Positions 35,289 to 45,582 of a DNA stretch of 64,000 nucleotides are shown piece after piece (the first letter of the stretch is position 1; each line of letters opens with the position of its first letter). The translations under genes were made by a program, and so were the position numbers. Source of the stretch: Rhyacophila brunnea (taxonomy: Eukaryota; Arthropoda; Insecta; Trichoptera; Rhyacophilidae). The DNA lies in contig JAGYXB010000275.1 of the NCBI GenBank assembly GCA_022495005.1, positions 124,001-188,000 on the forward strand. Direction: 5' to 3'. The notes under the pieces were generated by a model. That model saw only the letters and a program-made list of their open reading frames with translations, searched no databases and had not been told where the DNA came from.

Positions 35289-35450
35289 GGACCTCGTAAT
35301 TTAGTACGGAAGGTACTGGTCTTTCATCAGGGGTGCCTGAGTTTGATTTGCAGTAAGGTCACAATAAAATATGATTTTTTCAAAGCCTTGGTGTTTGTGC
35401 TTGGTGCACTTCTATAAATTCACCACTAAATATGTATAGGTACTTATACA
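35289..35450 (+). mobile_element. SINE-C copy 2
   Basis: It shares with 21189-21320 the string GTACGGAAGGTACTGGTCTTTCATCAGGGG (first 20 bases GTACGGAAGGTACTGGTCTT), the degraded B box AGTTTGATTTG and AGTAAGGTCAC. It is a diverged tRNA-derived SINE head with a downstream unrelated-looking body. Confidence 0.55.
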
Positions 35451-35459
35451 TGTATAAAT

Positions 35460-36027
35460 TATTGATTTTTTTTTTTTATTTATTTGATGGGCGGTGATTG
35501 GAAACATTTCCGTAAAAATTGCCGTCTTGACAACGTCACAAGGGCGACTGACGGACCTGCGGCAATCTCGAGTCGCAGGTTCCTTTCACCCATCCAAACG
35601 CCGTCCATGCGCTATGCGATGTTGTTAAATATATGTTAATAAAAATCGTGACACTGTCGCGTTACGGATTTTCAAATAACTCTCGCCAAAAAATGTTCTT
35701 ATTCTGCGTTCATCTAAATATACTTTTTACTGTTTGTATTTAGCGAGAAAGAGGAAGGGCGTCGGCTATATTTATATTTAGAACCACTGTTTTAAATGAA
35801 GCACATACAAATTTACATTGTGATAATGTATATAAATACCTCCTATATGTGGTGATTTTGACGAAAATGAGCTGTTATTGATACCACGTGATGCGTATTT
35901 TTTTTCCTTTACCATATGTATTATACTTATGACTTGTGGAAAGATCATATAGAAAAAAAAATCACTAAATAAAATCGATATTACATTAATACTATGTGAG
36001 AGCATCCAAAATCATGCACCGTAATTG
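35460..36027. other. Unrecognised; hairpin at 35559
   Basis: A T-run (35466-35483) precedes a GC-richer block, 35490-35620, that contains an 8-bp stem GACCTGCG...CGCAGGTT. No coding content was recognised. Confidence 0.35.
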
Positions 36028-36035
36028 TATTAATC

Positions 36036-36261
36036 GGGAATGGGACAACTGCACGCCGCACTGTCATAGACACGTAAACAGAACGTAGACGACGATTTTT
36101 TTATCTATTTTTATCTACTAAGTAGTGTACGTGTGCATATTTAACTTCTCACCTATAAATAATAATATTATTATTTTTTAAGTATCTCTAAGTACCTACG
36201 GTATATTTCATTTCAAATTGCGTGGCATCCAGTTGTCCCTGCGCCAAATCGTCCTAGACCC
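36036..36261 (+). mobile_element. MITE family H, copy 3 (226 bp)
   Basis: Flanked by TATTAATC (36028-36035) and TAATAATC (36262-36269), matching 7 of 8. It starts GGGAATGGGACAACTG and ends AAATCGTCCTAGACCC, the same termini as copy 1. About half the length of copies 1 and 2; the missing sequence is internal, so it is a deletion derivative. Confidence 0.85.
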
Positions 36262-36269
36262 TAATAATC

Positions 36270-37007
36270 CTATGTGAGCGTCCGCCGCAATAGATCAGTT
36301 TTAAAATAATCTTATGTGAACATGGCATGTTTACACATGATTCAACGTATTCGACACGGTGCATATAGAATTAATCCTATGAGATAAAAACATGGAAAAA
36401 CTACGATTTTAACATTTAATAATAGATATATTATAAAAAAATATGATTATCCAATTTTAATTTAAGATTAGGATCTACAATAAAAATGAAAACATATATT
36501 ATACTTACTTATCATTTACGATTATTTTTTAAAACAATTTTTTTTTCGATTATCTCAGAATATGACTCAAACAACATAGGAGGTATTTAAAATACAGTAA
36601 TATATATAATATATACATACTAAATATTACGTGACCCTAGATAATTAGCAACATTAAATGAAATACAAAATCCACTTCAACTACTAATCCGGGTTAAGGG
36701 ATACGTTACCAAAATAATTTAATGTGATTTCTGGTTGGATAGGGTTAACAAGAATGTTCGAGAATTATAATTAAGATGTGATACTGTGCCTCACAATGTG
36801 TATATGAATAATTAAGTTAGGCATTATGAAATATTTTCTATGGCATTATTTCATTCTGCTTCGTTTCATTATACATCAATTAATAAATTTATAGAATTTC
36901 TATTGATTTCAAGCCGTATAATTCGCTCAATTCACGGATATATTATATGGGCATAGAAAGTTAATTATTTATATATATTGTATTGAAACATTGTTATAAC
37001 TGTTTAT
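36270..37007. other. No recognised gene
   Basis: AT-rich sequence. Nothing recognised. Confidence 0.4.
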
Positions 37008-37245
37008 TTTATTCAACGAATAATTCACAAGATTTAAGAATGTAACGTTCTGTTTGTTGAGCATATTTACATCATTTGAAAACACTTCTGCGAAAATATA
37101 TAATCAATAGAAAAAAATACGACACCCAGCAGGATCGAACCTGCGTCTCTCGGGTTTCGCGCCCAAGCACATTGACCACAATTCTATAAGTATATTATCT
37201 AATTGCGATAAATTTTAACTAATGGATCTTACAATACTCTGAAGC
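37008..37245 (-). mobile_element. SINE-A copy
   Basis: On the minus strand, in order: GCGCTTCAGAGTATTGTAAG, a TAAAATTTATCGCAATTAGAT block, ATTGTGGTCAATGTGCTTGG (A box-like), ACGCAGGTTCGATCCTGCTG (B box), TTTTTTCTATTGATTATATA, and a tail AACGTTACATTCTTAAATCTTG with ATTCGTTGAATAAA. It is one of the best copies for seeing that the tRNA-like domain is internal, with ~90 bp of shared sequence upstream of it. Confidence 0.75.
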
Positions 37246-37374
37246 GCCAAATAATTATATTTTGGTTAGTTTAATCAAACTATGACGTACAATTAACCTG
37301 CCAAAAATATGAGTTATATATTCATTATCAAATAAATAACAGGATACACATCGAGTGTACTTTCATGCAGTGGC

Positions 37375-37440
37375 GAGGAGTGGAGGTAGGCTTTTACGAT
37401 TCGACATAAATAGTGCACACTAAACTTAAATTCAGTCATA
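37375..37440 (-). repeat. Single unit of the 110-bp repeat family
   Basis: The complement matches the array at 1-470: TTTAGTGTGCACTATTTATG, GCCTACCTCCACTCCTCGCC. A second, plus-strand unit lies 170 bp away. Confidence 0.65.
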
Positions 37441-37606
37441 CTTATGTGACGTATTCATTGAAGTAAGAATACATTTATATATGGTAGAAAGTTTAGGTAT
37501 GTTATGTAGATAAACGAATATTTTTCGACTATTATCTTCCACGACTTGAATTTGGCAGGGACACTATCTACATATTGTAGTATTAGTTCAATGAAAACAA
37601 ATACGT

Positions 37607-37680
37607 TTGACTGTCAAATTGTACTGTGCACTAATTATGTCGGATCTTAACAGCCTACCTCCAGCCTTTGCCACTGCTTT
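37607..37680 (+). repeat. Single unit of the 110-bp repeat family
   Basis: GTGCACTAATTATGTCGGAT, then AACAGCCTACCTCCAGCCTT, matches the 1-470 array. It is in inverted orientation to 37375-37440. 37681-38339 shows nothing recognisable apart from a (TA) patch near 38268. Confidence 0.6.
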
Positions 37681-38339
37681 CATGGGTATTTGCAAAGTCA
37701 AGTTTTCCATTATAATCAAGAACCAACAATGTGGACTATTTATTGATTTGTCTTTATTTCAATATTATATTTCACTTACTCTTTATTCGCATGAAAAATA
37801 TTAGACAGATTAATATCTGCATCTTTAATAAATAAATAATATATACGTGCCCAATGAACGTTGTACTTATATACTAATAACTTAATTGTAAAAGAAAAAA
37901 CGATCAAATAAAATTACCGCATGCAAAGCAGCTTAGTAGGTATATATATAAAAAAGAGCTGTCACGCAAGAAAAGCATTTTTATTTCTCTCATTTGGCAA
38001 AGTAATTTCAAGTTACTTTAATAAGAAAATGTTGGCTTATCGTCTTTCCAAGGGATTCCGTAACAAGACAAAAGAAATGGGTTATTTAGATCGTGTCTCC
38101 GCATATTCTTATCGCATTTCGACGAGATTTTTTTTTATTTTCTATTATAATAATTCCTATAAGTAGAATACCTCAATGAATCTGTAATAAGAGCCCACTT
38201 TTTAACAAACAGGATTTTTTTACCAAGGTTTATTATTACTTTAAAATTTGTATTAAATATTATAATATATATATATTATGTAGGTCACGTGACACGTCTT
38301 ACCCCGATGAAAGGATCGAGGAATTTCGATTGCCACAAA

Positions 38340-38735
38340 AATGAGTCGAGTCATGGACCCCTGTAGGCAAAGGAGCGGAAGGCAATTGGTGGCTTTGAGA
38401 TGTGGTGTTGGCGCCGAAAGCTTCGTATTTCTTGGACAGAATATAGGACGAATCAGTCAATCATCCAGAGACTGCAGATAAAGGAACGGCTCTCGACAAT
38501 ATGTCTGAGACGCATTCTGCACCTTTTTGGGCGGATCTGGAGAGACTGGTGGCTTTGGATGGCCTCCAGGAAAGGCAAGGTAGAGGAAGAGCATCTGTGC
38601 GCCGGAGCGACCAATTGAAAGAACTGACTGGCAGCATTCATTCTGCCCTGAGAGAGGCGGAAGATCGAGAAGGATAGAAAGTATGGGTCGCTCAAAGGAT
38701 GGCAAAATTAAAAGGTGGTCACGATCCTCAGCCAT
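38340..38735 (+). mobile_element. LINE ORF2 C-terminal remnant
   Basis: Frame 1 reads GFEMWCWRRKLRISWTEYRT, QSIIQRL, ERLSTICLRRILHLFGRIWR. After a frameshift near 38540 another frame reads GRGRASVRRSDQLKELTGSI, HSALREAEDRE. The end carries CACGATCCTCAGCCATGA. This order is the hallmark of LINE tails (EMWCWRR..RISWTE..TN, RRGRSP.RWSDQI, A..DR..W). It is 5'-truncated and frameshifted. Confidence 0.8.
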
Positions 38736-39034
38736 GAGTGTATGACCAATAAGAGAGGTATATATTAAACATTTTAGACTTGCAGTCTTTCAGCAATCAC
38801 CTTGATATCAACTTACCCAATTATTTTTCCCAAATGGAACATTTAAAAATTCAATCATTCGAAACACGGCAAATATTTGTAACCTTATTTCTATCTTCAA
38901 ATTAACTAATAACCATTCAGATTCCCTACAACTACTTACTGTCTTACATTAAATTTAATGTACAAAGAGTCAATATTTGTTCTCACTTATATACAATAAT
39001 TATTGTCCGATGGCTCGTCTCTGCAGAACCTTAA

Positions 39035-39667
39035 GAGCGGAATGCACAATCTTAAGACTTCGATCCTTTCGCCGAAAAGCATGACTTAACTATAGACAAT
39101 CCTGAGTATAGAGTTAAGGAATCCTTAACCATAGACTTTTTGTTATGAACACGCCCCCTCCTGTATTACCATTTACCACTGACAGCTGCTGTCAAAATAA
39201 ATTCGCATTTCTATAAAACAGTCCATACACTCAAATTCATTTAACAATGTATCTCAATATGGATATCGATAGTGTTAATTCGTTTGGCATGTACTTGGGG
39301 AATATTATTTTACTTTTATACGCCAGCCCGCAGAAATACAAAATGCCAGGTGAAAAATGACACTTGATGCTAGTGTTACCATGTTAAAAAAATATCTTGC
39401 GGTGCCTGTGGAATCACGTATAATGACTTATAACGGAAACATACGAGTATTCTAATTAAATATTAATATGTATTTATAGTTATTGCAGTTATAAAATGCA
39501 GTTGTCATATTTTTGTCATCGTTTAACAATTATAAAATAATTTACCTAAACTATAGGAAAGAGAATTTTTAAATATGGTATTATTTTCAATAGAAATGAT
39601 AATGTTTCTGCATAGTGTTTTCTGTTAAGGAAATTTTAGTTATGACAAATGTTTCTGCATTCCGCTC
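39035..39667. mobile_element. PIF/Harbinger-like MITE (633 bp)
   Basis: Direct TAA (39032-39034 and 39668-39670) flanks termini that begin GAGCGGAATGCA in both orientations (12-bp TIR, left continuing CAATC, right GAAAC). A 3-bp TAA target and G-starting ends fit PIF/Harbinger. A 37-codon ORF beginning MYLNMDIDSVNSFG (about 39246) is inside, of unknown origin. 38736-39031 shows nothing else. Confidence 0.7.
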
Positions 39668-39670
39668 TAA

Positions 39671-40507
39671 ATCTTCACAGTGATCGACTGAATCTGTTTT
39701 GTTATCTTGCCTCTTTCAAATTAAGTTGCTCCAAAATCTACGACTAATTGTATCTGGACGACTGCTTATTTTTATTGTATTTTTCTTTTCTTATATTGCC
39801 CCTGTCTTTCATATAATATACATATACTTTTTTATGTTTTTATGTTTGTTTTATATTTTTCTGATGTGTTTTCTTTTTTAACGATTTTCAATAACTCTTC
39901 AATTATATTCATTACAGCTGTAACTAATATTCGGAACATCACATCATATTTTTTTCTATATTATAATAATACTTATCCTCTGTAATATTATTGATCCTGT
40001 TGGTTGACTTAAATAAATTTGTAAAAATAAATTTTAAAAAAATCACAGGCATTTATAAAAAAAATATATATTTTATACTTCTGAATCTTAATTAGGTAGA
40101 TACTCAAATGTCAAAACAGTATTATGAATGTAATATGATCGCTATGAGAGTAAATTTATAACCTGAAACAAACAGTAATTCTTATATTGAAGAATTAATA
40201 AAATTTTGTTCCCAGCACTCTCTCTCGTCTCCAACATAAAAGTAAACAATTTAATTATATAAAACTTTTTTTAAAAAAATTGATTGGTTTTTTTAAGCTC
40301 TATCTCCATTTTTTATTCATGAGAAATTGACTGCTAACGATAAGTATAATATATTTTTTTATAACTTTTATTTTTATTTTTTATTATATTTTTATTTTAT
40401 TTTATAACTTGTATTTGTTTACTTTACGGTTGCTGCATTATTCGGGAATGAAATACAATCCACTAGTGTAGCTCATTCAATTGGCTGTTAACTTAAATTA
40501 TTAAATA
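39671..40507. other. No recognised gene
   Basis: T-rich and AT-rich sequence with a hydrophobic 60-codon ORF explained by composition. Confidence 0.4.
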
Positions 40508-40965
40508 ATTACAAGATAAAAAGAACTTTTTAAATTTTCTGTTGAATCATAAATAAACTTGACTAGCTTAAACGATCAAAAACATTGTACTTGATAGAAA
40601 TACTGAATAAATATAGAATACTGAAATGTCATTTTGAATCAAATGATTTCCATAGTAACGCACGTATATATTAATAATATAGTTACTAGGACCGCAGACC
40701 CCTAGCAACCAATAATAGTGTTTTACTTTTTACGGATTTCTTCCAAAATAACTTTTCATACAAAACTAAACTTTAAACTGAAAATGAATTCAATTCTACT
40801 TATAGATGGCTAAAAGTAATAAAGGAATGCATTGGCATCGTGTTCTGATATATTCTAAAAGTTTCAAATGTCTAGCTAGTCGGGAAGTTAGTTATAAATC
40901 GATTGCGAGATTTGTACTGGATAAACAACCACCGGACAGATAAGAATACGACCTATTAAATACGT
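40508..40965 (+). repeat. Dispersed 0.5-kb unit D, copy 2
   Basis: Sister of 10938-11440. Conserved blocks include CCATAGTAACGCACGTATAT, the GTTACTAGG...CCTAGCAAC inverted half-sites, CCAATAATAGTG and the short ORF. Indels concentrate in the AT-rich upstream part. No TIR or TSD is evident at either copy. Confidence 0.75.
40806..40943 (+). CDS. Short ORF of unit D, copy 2 (45 aa)
   Basis: ATG at 40806 opens 45 codons. The product contains MHWHRVLIYSKSFKCLASRE and ARFVLDKQPPD and ends at TAA 40941-40943. In copy 1 the frame is cut earlier by a stop, but the region after it continues further (QEYELRK). The longest ancestral frame would therefore be a little over 50 residues and may be a first exon. 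The function is unknown. Confidence 0.3.
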   Translation: MAKSNKGMHWHRVLIYSKSFKCLASREVSYKSIARFVLDKQPPDR

Positions 40966-41229
40966 TGCGAGACACTCGCATACGTTTTATTATATATTTT
41001 CTTTTTTTTTATAATGTCAAAGTAAGAGGTCCAAAAACGTATAATTAAGGGTTCATACTGAACATAACGCGTAAGAATGAAAAACTAAACGACTTGATCA
41101 AGTAACAATCTAGGGTACGCGATGTAAGAGAGTACGTACTAAAAATAACTGTAAATGTAAATCGCAGTGAATGGCCAACAGTTTTTTTATAAGCTTGAAA
41201 ATCTATCTACGCATTAAATTATCAGAGTA

Positions 41230-41330
41230 CGTTATTTTACTACGTCTTTATTCTCGGGTTGTGCTCAACCTGTAATGTCGAATCCCGGGTCTGGTCTCCA
41301 CTCTTTGGAGACAGATATTATAATCTTCTA
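41230..41330 (+). repeat. Possible SINE-B-like head fragment
   Basis: TGTCGAATCCCGGGTCTGG resembles the B-box/GGGTCTGGCAA region of SINE-B. No clear body follows. 40966-41229 shows nothing else. Confidence 0.3.
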
Positions 41331-41354
41331 AGGATTCCTCTTCTTATTGTGCCA

Positions 41355-41550
41355 TCCCCTAGCGGAGGTCGGCCACCATCAAAGCGATCTTATCTTTGTC
41401 GTCTGCTACCCGGAACAGTTTAGTGGAGCTGCACTCGTAACAATCACGGAGGTTCTTAAGCCACGAAATGCGGTACCGTCCTCTGCTACGCTTCCCATTG
41501 ATCTTTCCTTGAATGACAAGTTGGGGAATGCTGTATTTTCGTCCTCTCAT
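41355..41550 (-). mobile_element. LINE ORF2 C-terminus, minus strand
   Basis: The minus frame reads RGRKYSIPQLVIQGKINGKR, GRYRISWLKNLRDCYECSST, ELF-like KLFRVADDKDKIALMVADLR. This is the common LINE end RYGLLQLI.QGKI.GKR..GRRR.SWLKNLR.W......LFRAA..K..IA.M.A.LR. The frame is open for 63 codons. It lies in inverted orientation beside 41615-41875. Confidence 0.8.
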
Positions 41551-41614
41551 AATGTAGCCGAAGTACTGTAGTTTCCTGGTTTTGATACTACGTAGAACTT
41601 TTCGGTCCTTCCCC

Positions 41615-41875
41615 TTTTCTCAAAATGAGACGCCTCCTTAGCAATCGAGATCTTAACCTAGGTCTGAGAGTATGGTACGTTGTTATGTTCTCTCAATTCT
41701 TTTCTATGGTATGGAAGTATGGACGCTAAACCAAGAGATGTCACGGAGACTTGAAGCTTTCGAGATGTGGCTATATAGACGTATCATCAAAATTCCTTGG
41801 AATGACTGGGTGACAAATGTTGAAGTTCTAAGGATTGGACATGATAAAAAAAAGTTTCACGATGGTCATACATCC
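41615..41875 (+). mobile_element. LINE ORF2 segment, plus strand
   Basis: Frames give MRRLLSNRDLNLGLRV, then VRCYVLSILFYGMEVWTLNQ, RRLEAFEMWLYRRIIKIPWN and WVTNVEVLRI. This is the segment that normally precedes the GKI.GKR block found at 41355-41550. The two consecutive protein parts are here in opposite orientation about 65 bp apart. One frameshift lies near 41670. Confidence 0.8.
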
Positions 41876-42262
41876 AAAAATGTTGGTTACCACTGTTATA
41901 CGTTATATTATCTTACCGTGAGTAGTGTTACCTATATATCAAGTTATTCTTCGGGGCATTTTATTCGTTCAATAAGCCTTTTGTAAGAGAACTTCTATAA
42001 ATCAACAAATAAATGGTTAATGCAAAATACTCCTACGAACACGTATCTGAAGAATAATGAATAAATTACGTTTGCGATTCTGACTCTGGTGCTACTTCGA
42101 AAAGAAAGTGATAAGGAAGTCATACAGGGAGAAGTAGTACGTACTATATTATTATATTATGTTACCGGCAATTCGCGAAATCTGGATGTATCTGAAATTA
42201 CCAAAACCAAACTTGACAACAGAAAGTAATTACCTATATTTCTAATTGATTTGGGTTTTTTA

Positions 42263-42815
42263 CAGAGGTCTTTATTATCCGAGAATTCAGAGTCCCCGCA
42301 GTTACGAATTTGCAGAAAAATGCAAAAAAAAACTCTAAAAACACAAGTGCAATAAGCTCACAGTCGTTAACTACAGTCGTCGCTGTAGATTGGTTTGTCG
42401 AATAGACCAAAGGGCAAATGTTCAGGAAACGAAAAACAAATTTCATTATCCTATATTTAAATACATGGAGGTATTTAAATTGGTGTTTTTACATCATATG
42501 CATGCTGTATTCATTAAAAAGCAATATAAAGAAAAGGATGGTTCTGGTCCATTTAGATACAAAAAATCATACTGCATCAAAAAGTCGATTTCGACAAAAA
42601 CGGATATTCGACAAACCAATCCTATAGCGAGGTAATTGTAATTTTCAATCTTTCAATCCCACACTCCTTCGCTATTTCTATCTTGCTCAAGTGTATTCTT
42701 CTTTTCTAAACGAGTACCAATTAAACCCATTTACTAAGTAATTTCGCTTTAAGAGGTATTTTTCAGTCCCAATTACGGATATTATGGACAATCTTCGGAT
42801 AACGAGGACCCCCTG
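42263..42815. mobile_element. Tigger/pogo-like MITE (553 bp)
   Basis: TA (42261-42262 and 42816-42817) flanks termini CAGAGGTCTTTATTATCCGA and, reverse-complemented, CAGGGGGTCCTCGTTATCCG. The CAG start, the TTATCCGA core and the TA target are those of Tigger/pogo elements. The ORFs inside (for example 42390-42635) do not resemble a transposase. 41876-42260 shows nothing else. Confidence 0.75.
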
Positions 42816-42817
42816 TA

Positions 42818-43777
42818 TTATATTTAAATACTTCTTAGCAGCCAGAGTTTTACCTTTCCGCATCTTCAAAAAATATAAAATAATGTTTTACTTGTAACTA
42901 TAGCCTGTCAATGTATCTTTCACATCCTACCGTACCGTTAGTACCTACGACTCCCTCGTATTACTGTGCGTAAGGCTATGGCGTAACGCACATCGAATTC
43001 CAAACCAGTTCCGCACCACTACTGTTTCAATACACTACTTTCATTGACTGTTAGATTCGAACATATTCGAAGTAAAACTCATAAAGGAAGAGTCCATATA
43101 TGACATCACGTCCACATAGTGAGAGGAAATCTTAACGCGACGATTTATGACGAAAAAGATAAGGGGAGAGGGTTGTAAAAAATGTGATATCACTAAACCA
43201 ACGAAGGGTAAATATAGTCACCTGAGAATAAAATATTTAACTTCTAATATTACAAAGATAATATTATACATACTTGAACCGATTTTGATGGCATAGTAAC
43301 ATTAGTAACTATATATTATGTTGGGATTGGGAGGAGAATAGCTATAGAGAAAAAAATCAAGTAGAAGCAAAAACTTCCTACTTTTTTTTATTCGGTTGCC
43401 CCAATTTTAAAATAATTCTACTGAATACACTTCGTCTGCTACAAATATCATTCTTTTCATATGGTACCAGTTACTTGGAAGTAGGTAGTACCCAGCCCCA
43501 CATCGCAATAAAACACTGAGATTTTACTTATGCCCTGAGAGCATTTCCTCCCGTTTACTGCGAGAAGGTTTTATTGACACTCCGAGGCTCGCGGAAGTCA
43601 GTATTGACTTATTGATACCATACAGTATATTTTCTCTGCTTTAATAACCCAATGTAGATATGTTTTATGTGAGTTACATTATTTGAAGTGTGGATAAAAC
43701 TTTGAATACCTATAGTACTTAATAGTAATGTATTTAACTCCTAATAGCTCATTTACGCGTACATGAATTTGAACATA
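42818..43777. other. No recognised gene
   Basis: AT-rich sequence. Nothing recognised. Confidence 0.4.
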
Positions 43778-44000
43778 CATAATTTTGAAAAACACTTCTG
43801 AGAAAATATATTATAACCAATAGAAAAAAACTTTTTTGAAAAAAGTAACCCCCCGACAGGAAATCGAACTCTGCTTCTCTTGGGTTTACGCCCCGTCCGC
43901 GCATTTATCTTTTATGCTACAAGGCAAACTAATTGCGACAAAATTTAACTATTGGCCTTTATAATACCTGCTCTTCAGCGCTCCTCGAAATCAAGCTACT
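43778..44000 (-). mobile_element. SINE-A copy
   Basis: On the minus strand: GCGCTGAAGAGCAGGTATTA, TTAAATTTTGTCGCAATTAG, a degraded A box region, AGCAGAGTTCGATTTCCTG (B box), CTATTGGTTATAATATATTT and TCAGAAGTGTTTTTCAAAAT. The usual 3' tail is missing here; a detached tail of the same family sits at 44135-44175. Confidence 0.7.
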
Positions 44001-44134
44001 TTTGGCAATCGATTTTTGTTTATTAAATCAAAGTAGGTACCTACTACTTTAATTACTAACCGACGTCACGGATCACTCCAAGATATTTTAGTGTTGTAAC
44101 TTTACTTGAACTTGCTAATCATTTTTAATTAACT

Positions 44135-44175
44135 ATTTTTTTTATTCAACGAATAATTCACAAGATTTAAGAATA
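44135..44175 (-). mobile_element. SINE-A tail fragment
   Basis: ATTCTTAAATCTTGTGAATT and ATTCGTTGAATAAA on the minus strand are the SINE-A 3' terminus. The preceding 44040-44130 shares ATTACTAACCGACGTC with 4343-4375, another small repeat. Confidence 0.6.
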
Positions 44176-44221
44176 TACCATGAACGAATAAGAATTGACG
44201 TAAGAATAAACATAAGAATGT

Positions 44222-44624
44222 ACATGAATTTACTGCTGACAATACGTATTGTCGCGTCCATAACAAGAAAATTCACGTGTAAACACGTATTGTCATGCAA
44301 GTTGCAAGATTGCATGCATGAATAAAAAAAGTTCGGAAGCTTCTGAATTGTCATGCGACAGTTGGGATTTTTCCATCTGCGCCTGCGCAGTAGAACGATA
44401 GTGGCAAACCTGCTGGCAAAAAAACGAACTACACCGCAGAAAGACTCATTTTGAGGTTAACCGATTTTTACGACTTGTCAAATAGTACCATAAAATGACA
44501 ACATCGCGCCTCGCTCACTCTTGAAGAATGAAATTGGAGAGACAGTCAGCACTTTTACGTGTAAACAGTTATTATCACGACAGTTTAAAATCCACACTAT
44601 TGCTGCTAGTAAATCCATGCACGT
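44222..44624. mobile_element. Candidate MITE (~400 bp) with palindrome
   Basis: The ends, CATGAATTTACTGCTGACAA on the left and (reverse-complemented) CATGGATTTACTAGCAGCAA on the right, are similar over ~20 bases with an indel. A perfect 16-bp palindrome, GACAATACGTATTGTC, occupies 44238-44253. A direct repeat ACGTGTAAACA occurs near 44276 and 44557. No clear TSD was found. Confidence 0.4.
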
Positions 44625-44689
44625 ATACAGGCGGTATAACTCTTGTATTTTACGATTATAATAACATTATATAACATATATTAATATGA

Positions 44690-44742
44690 CTGTGGCGAAG
44701 AGTGCCTGCTGGACGGAGGTAGGCTATCGGTAAATGAAAAAA
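44690..44742 (-). repeat. Fragment of the 110-bp repeat family
   Basis: The complement contains TAGCCTACCTCCGTCC and TCTTCGCCAC, matching the 1-470 array. 44743-45284 shows nothing else. Confidence 0.5.
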
Positions 44743-45284
44743 AGTGTTGAGACTGTCGTATTCAAGGAACTTTTGGTTAATAACTAAATTTTGTTTTTGT
44801 ATCAATATTTACTATTTACTGAAACAATTTATCGAACCCATGTCATGGCGCGTTTGATTCACCGAGTCTAGTACGGCTTGCGAAACGAAATATGTACCTA
44901 TGTAAACCAAACATGGTAGAAATAGTTGTGTATTTTGAAAAACTGTTGTGAAAATCTGCATAGAAATAATAAATAATATTGAAGCAGGCTGTTTCAAAGA
45001 ACTTCTAAATATTTCAAATGTGACTTAGAACAGCTCTGCATTCAAATGACGATTGTTTTCATAACATAATATTATGAAATTATTATTGTTCGATCGTTTC
45101 ATTCGCACAGTAAACTTTATTAAATTTAATATAGTATAACTTGTTATTATCAAGTATGATAAAATTTGATAAAGTTTATTATGTAAACGAAGGACGTTGC
45201 ATACATAAATAATTTTATTGTGAACACAAAGCGATATATTTTTATTTTAAATACAAACGTTTATAGGTAGAAATTGTAATGCAA

Positions 45285-45510
45285 ACGTATTTTTAAAGCT
45301 TATAATGTCGATGGTCCCAGGTTTGAATCCCGGGTCTGGCAAATTTACATTGCGTGCTTAGGCCAAGACTATGGGTCTAGTAGGTTGAGCAGTGGCTTAC
45401 ATTAATTTATTGTAAAAATTAAAATCTGCTACTTAATACAACTTTCACTATGTGGAGCCGACATGACCTTATGATCGAACATGATACATGGTGAACAAAA
45501 AAAATGTACC
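45285..45510 (+). mobile_element. SINE-B copy
   Basis: It contains GGTCCCAGGTTTGAATCCCG, GGTCTGGCAAA, CTAGTAGGTTGAGCAGTGGC, ACTATGTGGAGCCGACATGA and a terminal A run. It has the same block order as 54850-55092, about 230 bp long. Confidence 0.75.
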
Positions 45511-45582
45511 AATAATAAGTCTCTCTTCACAATACTTTAAAATTCTACAATGTATGGGCAGTGTAATTTTCAAAATAGTTAT

